Shown in pieces: positions 61,866 to 64,000 of a stretch of DNA of 64,000 bases. The stretch spans positions 4,402,001-4,466,000 of the forward strand of contig NZ_CP092423.2 of assembly GCF_022374895.2 (NCBI RefSeq). The letters run 5' to 3'. The notes beneath the pieces were generated by a model. That model worked only from the letters and a program-made list of their open reading frames with translations. It searched no databases and was not told the DNA's origin. The DNA is from Mycobacterium lentiflavum (lineage in GTDB: Bacteria > Actinomycetota > Actinomycetes > Mycobacteriales > Mycobacteriaceae). Each line of letters opens with the position of its first letter. Positions within the stretch are counted from its first letter, which is position 1. The position numbers were made by a program, and so were the translations under genes.

Positions 61866-64000
61866 GTGAGCAATAGCAGTTCACCATTCGGGCAAAACGA
61901 ATGGCTGGTCGAGGAGATGTACCGCAAGTTCCGCGATGACCCCTCGTCAGTGGATCCCAGCTGGCACGAGTTCCTGGTGGACTACAACCCGGAGTCCCCC
62001 GCCGCAGCCGCCCAGGACGCGCCGAGCCAGGCTGACACGCAGCCCGCCGTGGCACCCAAGCCGGTTGCCGTCGCGGAGCCGGCCACCGCGGCGGCACCCA
62101 AGCCGGCCACCGCTGCGGCCGGCAACGGCGCCGCGACCCCGGCGCCCGCCGCTGCTCCTAGGCCCGCCCCGCCGCCGCCGGCCGAAGGCGACGAGGTGCA
62201 GGTGCTGCGCGGCGCCGCCGCGGCCGTCGTCAAGAACATGTCCGCATCACTGGACGTACCGACGGCGACCAGCGTCCGTGCCGTCCCGGCGAAGCTGATG
62301 ATCGACAACCGGATCGTCATCAACAACCAACTCAAGCGCACTCGCGGCGGCAAGATCTCCTTCACCCACTTGCTGGGCTACGCGCTGGTGCAGGCCGTCA
62401 AGAAGTTCCCCAACATGAACCGGCACTACGCCGAGGTCGACGGCAAGCCCAACGCGGTCACCCCGGCGCACACCAACCTCGGTCTGGCCATCGACCTGCA
62501 GGGCAAGGACGGCAAGCGTTCGCTGGTGGTGGCCGGCATCAGGGGCTGCGAGACCATGCGCTTCGCGGAGTTCGTCTCCGCCTACGAAGACATCGTGCGC
62601 CGCGCCCGCGACGGCAAGCTGACCGCCGAAGACTTTGCCGGAGTGACGATTTCGCTAACCAACCCGGGCACCATCGGCACCGTGCACTCGGTGCCGCGAC
62701 TGATGGCCGGACAGGGCGCCATCATCGGTGTGGGCGCGATGGAATACCCCGCCGAATTCCAGGGCGCCAGCGAGGAGCGCATCGCCGAACTCGGTATCGG
62801 CAAGCTGATCACCCTCACCTCGACGTACGACCACCGCATCATCCAGGGTGCGGAATCGGGCGACTTCCTGCGCACCATCCACGAGATGCTGCTCTCGGAT
62901 GCGTTCTGGGACGACATCTTCCGTGAGCTGGGCAACCCGTACCTGCCGGTGCGATGGAGCACCGACAACCCGGATTCAATCGTCGACAAGAACGCCCGGG
63001 TGATGGAATTGATTGCGGCCTATCGCAATCGCGGACATCTGATGGCCGACATCGACCCACTGCGGTTGGACACCGGCCGGTTCCGCAGCCACCCCGACCT
63101 GGAAATCCTCAATCACGGCCTGACACTGTGGGATCTGGACCGGGTGTTCAAGGTCAACGGATTCGGCGGTCGCGAATATTCGAAGCTGCGCGACGTGCTG
63201 GGCCTGCTGCGCGATGCCTACTGCCGCCATATCGGCGTGGAATACACCCACATCCTCGAGCCCGAGCAACAGCGATGGCTGGAAGAGCGGGTCGAGACCA
63301 AGCACGTCAAACCGACGGTGGGCGAACAGAAGTACATCTTGAGCAAGCTCAACGCCGCCGAGGCTTTCGAAACCTTCCTGCAGACCAAATACGTTGGACA
63401 GAAACGATTCTCGTTGGAAGGCGCCGAAAGCCAGATCCCGCTGATGGACGCGGTGATCGACCAGTGCGCCGGGCACGGCCTGGACGAGGTGGTCATCGCG
63501 ATGCCGCACCGGGGCCGGCTCAACGTGCTGGCCAACATCGTCGGCAAGCCCTACTCGCAGATCTTCAGCGAGTTCGAGGGCAACCTCAACCCGTCGCAGG
63601 CGCACGGTTCCGGTGACGTGAAATACCACCTCGGTGCCACCGGCATATATCTACAGATGTTCGGCGACAACGACATTGCGGTGTCGCTGACCGCCAACCC
63701 GTCGCACCTGGAGGCCGTCGATCCGGTGCTGGAGGGCCTGGTCCGGGCCAAGCAGGACCTGCTGGAACTGGGGCACGTCGACGGCGAAGAAGAACGGGCC
63801 TTCTCGGTGATGCCGCTGATGCTGCACGGCGACGCCGCCTTCGCCGGCCAGGGCGTGGTGGCCGAGACGCTGAACCTGGCGCTGCTGCCGGGCTATCGCG
63901 TCGGTGGCACCATCCACGTGATCGTCAACAACCAGATCGGCTTCACCACCGCGCCGGAGTTCTCGCGGTCCAGCGAGTACTGCACCGACGTGGCGAAAAT
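61866..64000 (+). CDS. kgd: Multifunctional 2-oxoglutarate metabolism enzyme Kgd (SucA), partial
   Basis: The first 711 codons are visible; the gene continues past the right edge. Start GTG 61866 gives the N-terminus SNSSSPFGQNEWLVEEMYRK, which in Kgd binds partners such as the inhibitor GarA through the later part of the protein. An Ala/Pro linker (about 40-115) is followed by an E2-like succinyltransferase domain (about 115-365, catalytic His323 in STYDHRIIQGAESGDF). The thiamine-diphosphate E1 part then begins, with MPHRGRLNVLANIVG, GDAAFAGQGVVAETL and NNQIGF present. It is the E1/E2-like subunit of the mycobacterial 2-oxoglutarate dehydrogenase. The 181-base leader contains no gene. Confidence 0.95.
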   Translation, partial: MSNSSSPFGQNEWLVEEMYRKFRDDPSSVDPSWHEFLVDYNPESPAAAAQDAPSQADTQPAVAPKPVAVAEPATAAAPKPATAAAGNGAATPAPAAAPRPAPPPPAEGDEVQVLRGAAAAVVKNMSASLDVPTATSVRAVPAKLMIDNRIVINNQLKRTRGGKISFTHLLGYALVQAVKKFPNMNRHYAEVDGKPNAVTPAHTNLGLAIDLQGKDGKRSLVVAGIRGCETMRFAEFVSAYEDIVRRARDGKLTAEDFAGVTISLTNPGTIGTVHSVPRLMAGQGAIIGVGAMEYPAEFQGASEERIAELGIGKLITLTSTYDHRIIQGAESGDFLRTIHEMLLSDAFWDDIFRELGNPYLPVRWSTDNPDSIVDKNARVMELIAAYRNRGHLMADIDPLRLDTGRFRSHPDLEILNHGLTLWDLDRVFKVNGFGGREYSKLRDVLGLLRDAYCRHIGVEYTHILEPEQQRWLEERVETKHVKPTVGEQKYILSKLNAAEAFETFLQTKYVGQKRFSLEGAESQIPLMDAVIDQCAGHGLDEVVIAMPHRGRLNVLANIVGKPYSQIFSEFEGNLNPSQAHGSGDVKYHLGATGIYLQMFGDNDIAVSLTANPSHLEAVDPVLEGLVRAKQDLLELGHVDGEEERAFSVMPLMLHGDAAFAGQGVVAETLNLALLPGYRVGGTIHVIVNNQIGFTTAPEFSRSSEYCTDVAK

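Noticed and set aside
1..64000. Search for tRNA, rRNA, complete insertion sequences or prophage
   Set aside because: No tRNA-like cloverleaf, rRNA segment, transposase motif with inverted ends or phage structural gene was recognised by eye. The 13E12-type gene is the only mobile-related item.

Overview
The window is a high-GC actinobacterial chromosome segment. Gene content and order identify it as Mycobacterium, most likely a slow-growing non-tuberculous species; the species cannot be named from this window. From about 5.6 kb to the right edge the genes follow the M. tuberculosis H37Rv block Rv1283c to Rv1248c in inverted orientation, with several insertions relative to it.

Layout. 0-5.3 kb (minus strand): a group-4 hydrogenase / formate-hydrogenlyase-like membrane locus (ArsR regulator, NuoB-like subunit, HyfB-like, HycD, HycP, HycQ running off the left edge), equivalent to Rv0081-Rv0086. 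In H37Rv this locus lies far away, so there is a rearrangement junction at about 5.4 kb. 5.6-11 kb: oppBCDA peptide importer. 11-16.1 kb (minus): alpha/beta hydrolase and an SbcC/SbcD-like nuclease pair. 16.4-17.8 kb: frameshifted 13E12-type HNH repeat gene. 17.8-23.3 kb: SixA-like phosphatase, lipoproteins LprC and LprB, and a heterodimeric ABC exporter.

23.4-26.7 kb: a run of small exported proteins (two tandem DUF732 proteins, lipoprotein LprA, a DUF4189 protein, a secreted C39-like cysteine-protease-fold protein). 26.9-35.0 kb: a signalling island consisting of EmbR, a PknH-like kinase with a different extracellular domain, an ABC transporter with two FHA domains, and a second kinase that matches PknH proper. 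The two kinase genes share a perfectly identical 113-bp tract and duplicated leaders.

35-47 kb: a conserved actinobacterial protein, the Rv1264-type adenylyl cyclase, a family-6-like hypoxanthine-DNA glycosylase, amidase AmiB2, HIT and Ddn-like proteins, a 1,325-residue protein with two membrane domains, two GGDEF domains and an EAL domain, a luciferase-like oxidoreductase, a flavin monooxygenase and UdgB. 47-61.7 kb: Tap efflux pump, FAD-linked oxidase, CYP130 with its TetR regulator and a clear operator, acyltransferase, DeaD helicase, LprE, a nuclease-helicase, a DHA2 MFS pump and a Rv1249c-type membrane protein. 61.9 kb to the right edge: the 5' two-thirds of kgd (multifunctional 2-oxoglutarate metabolism enzyme).

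The most interesting regions are the EmbR/PknH/FHA-ABC island, the c-di-GMP protein with its division of labour between two GGDEF domains, and the cyp130 operator. No RNA genes, CRISPR arrays or intact insertion sequences were recognised. Comparisons with M. tuberculosis are from memory, not from a database search.
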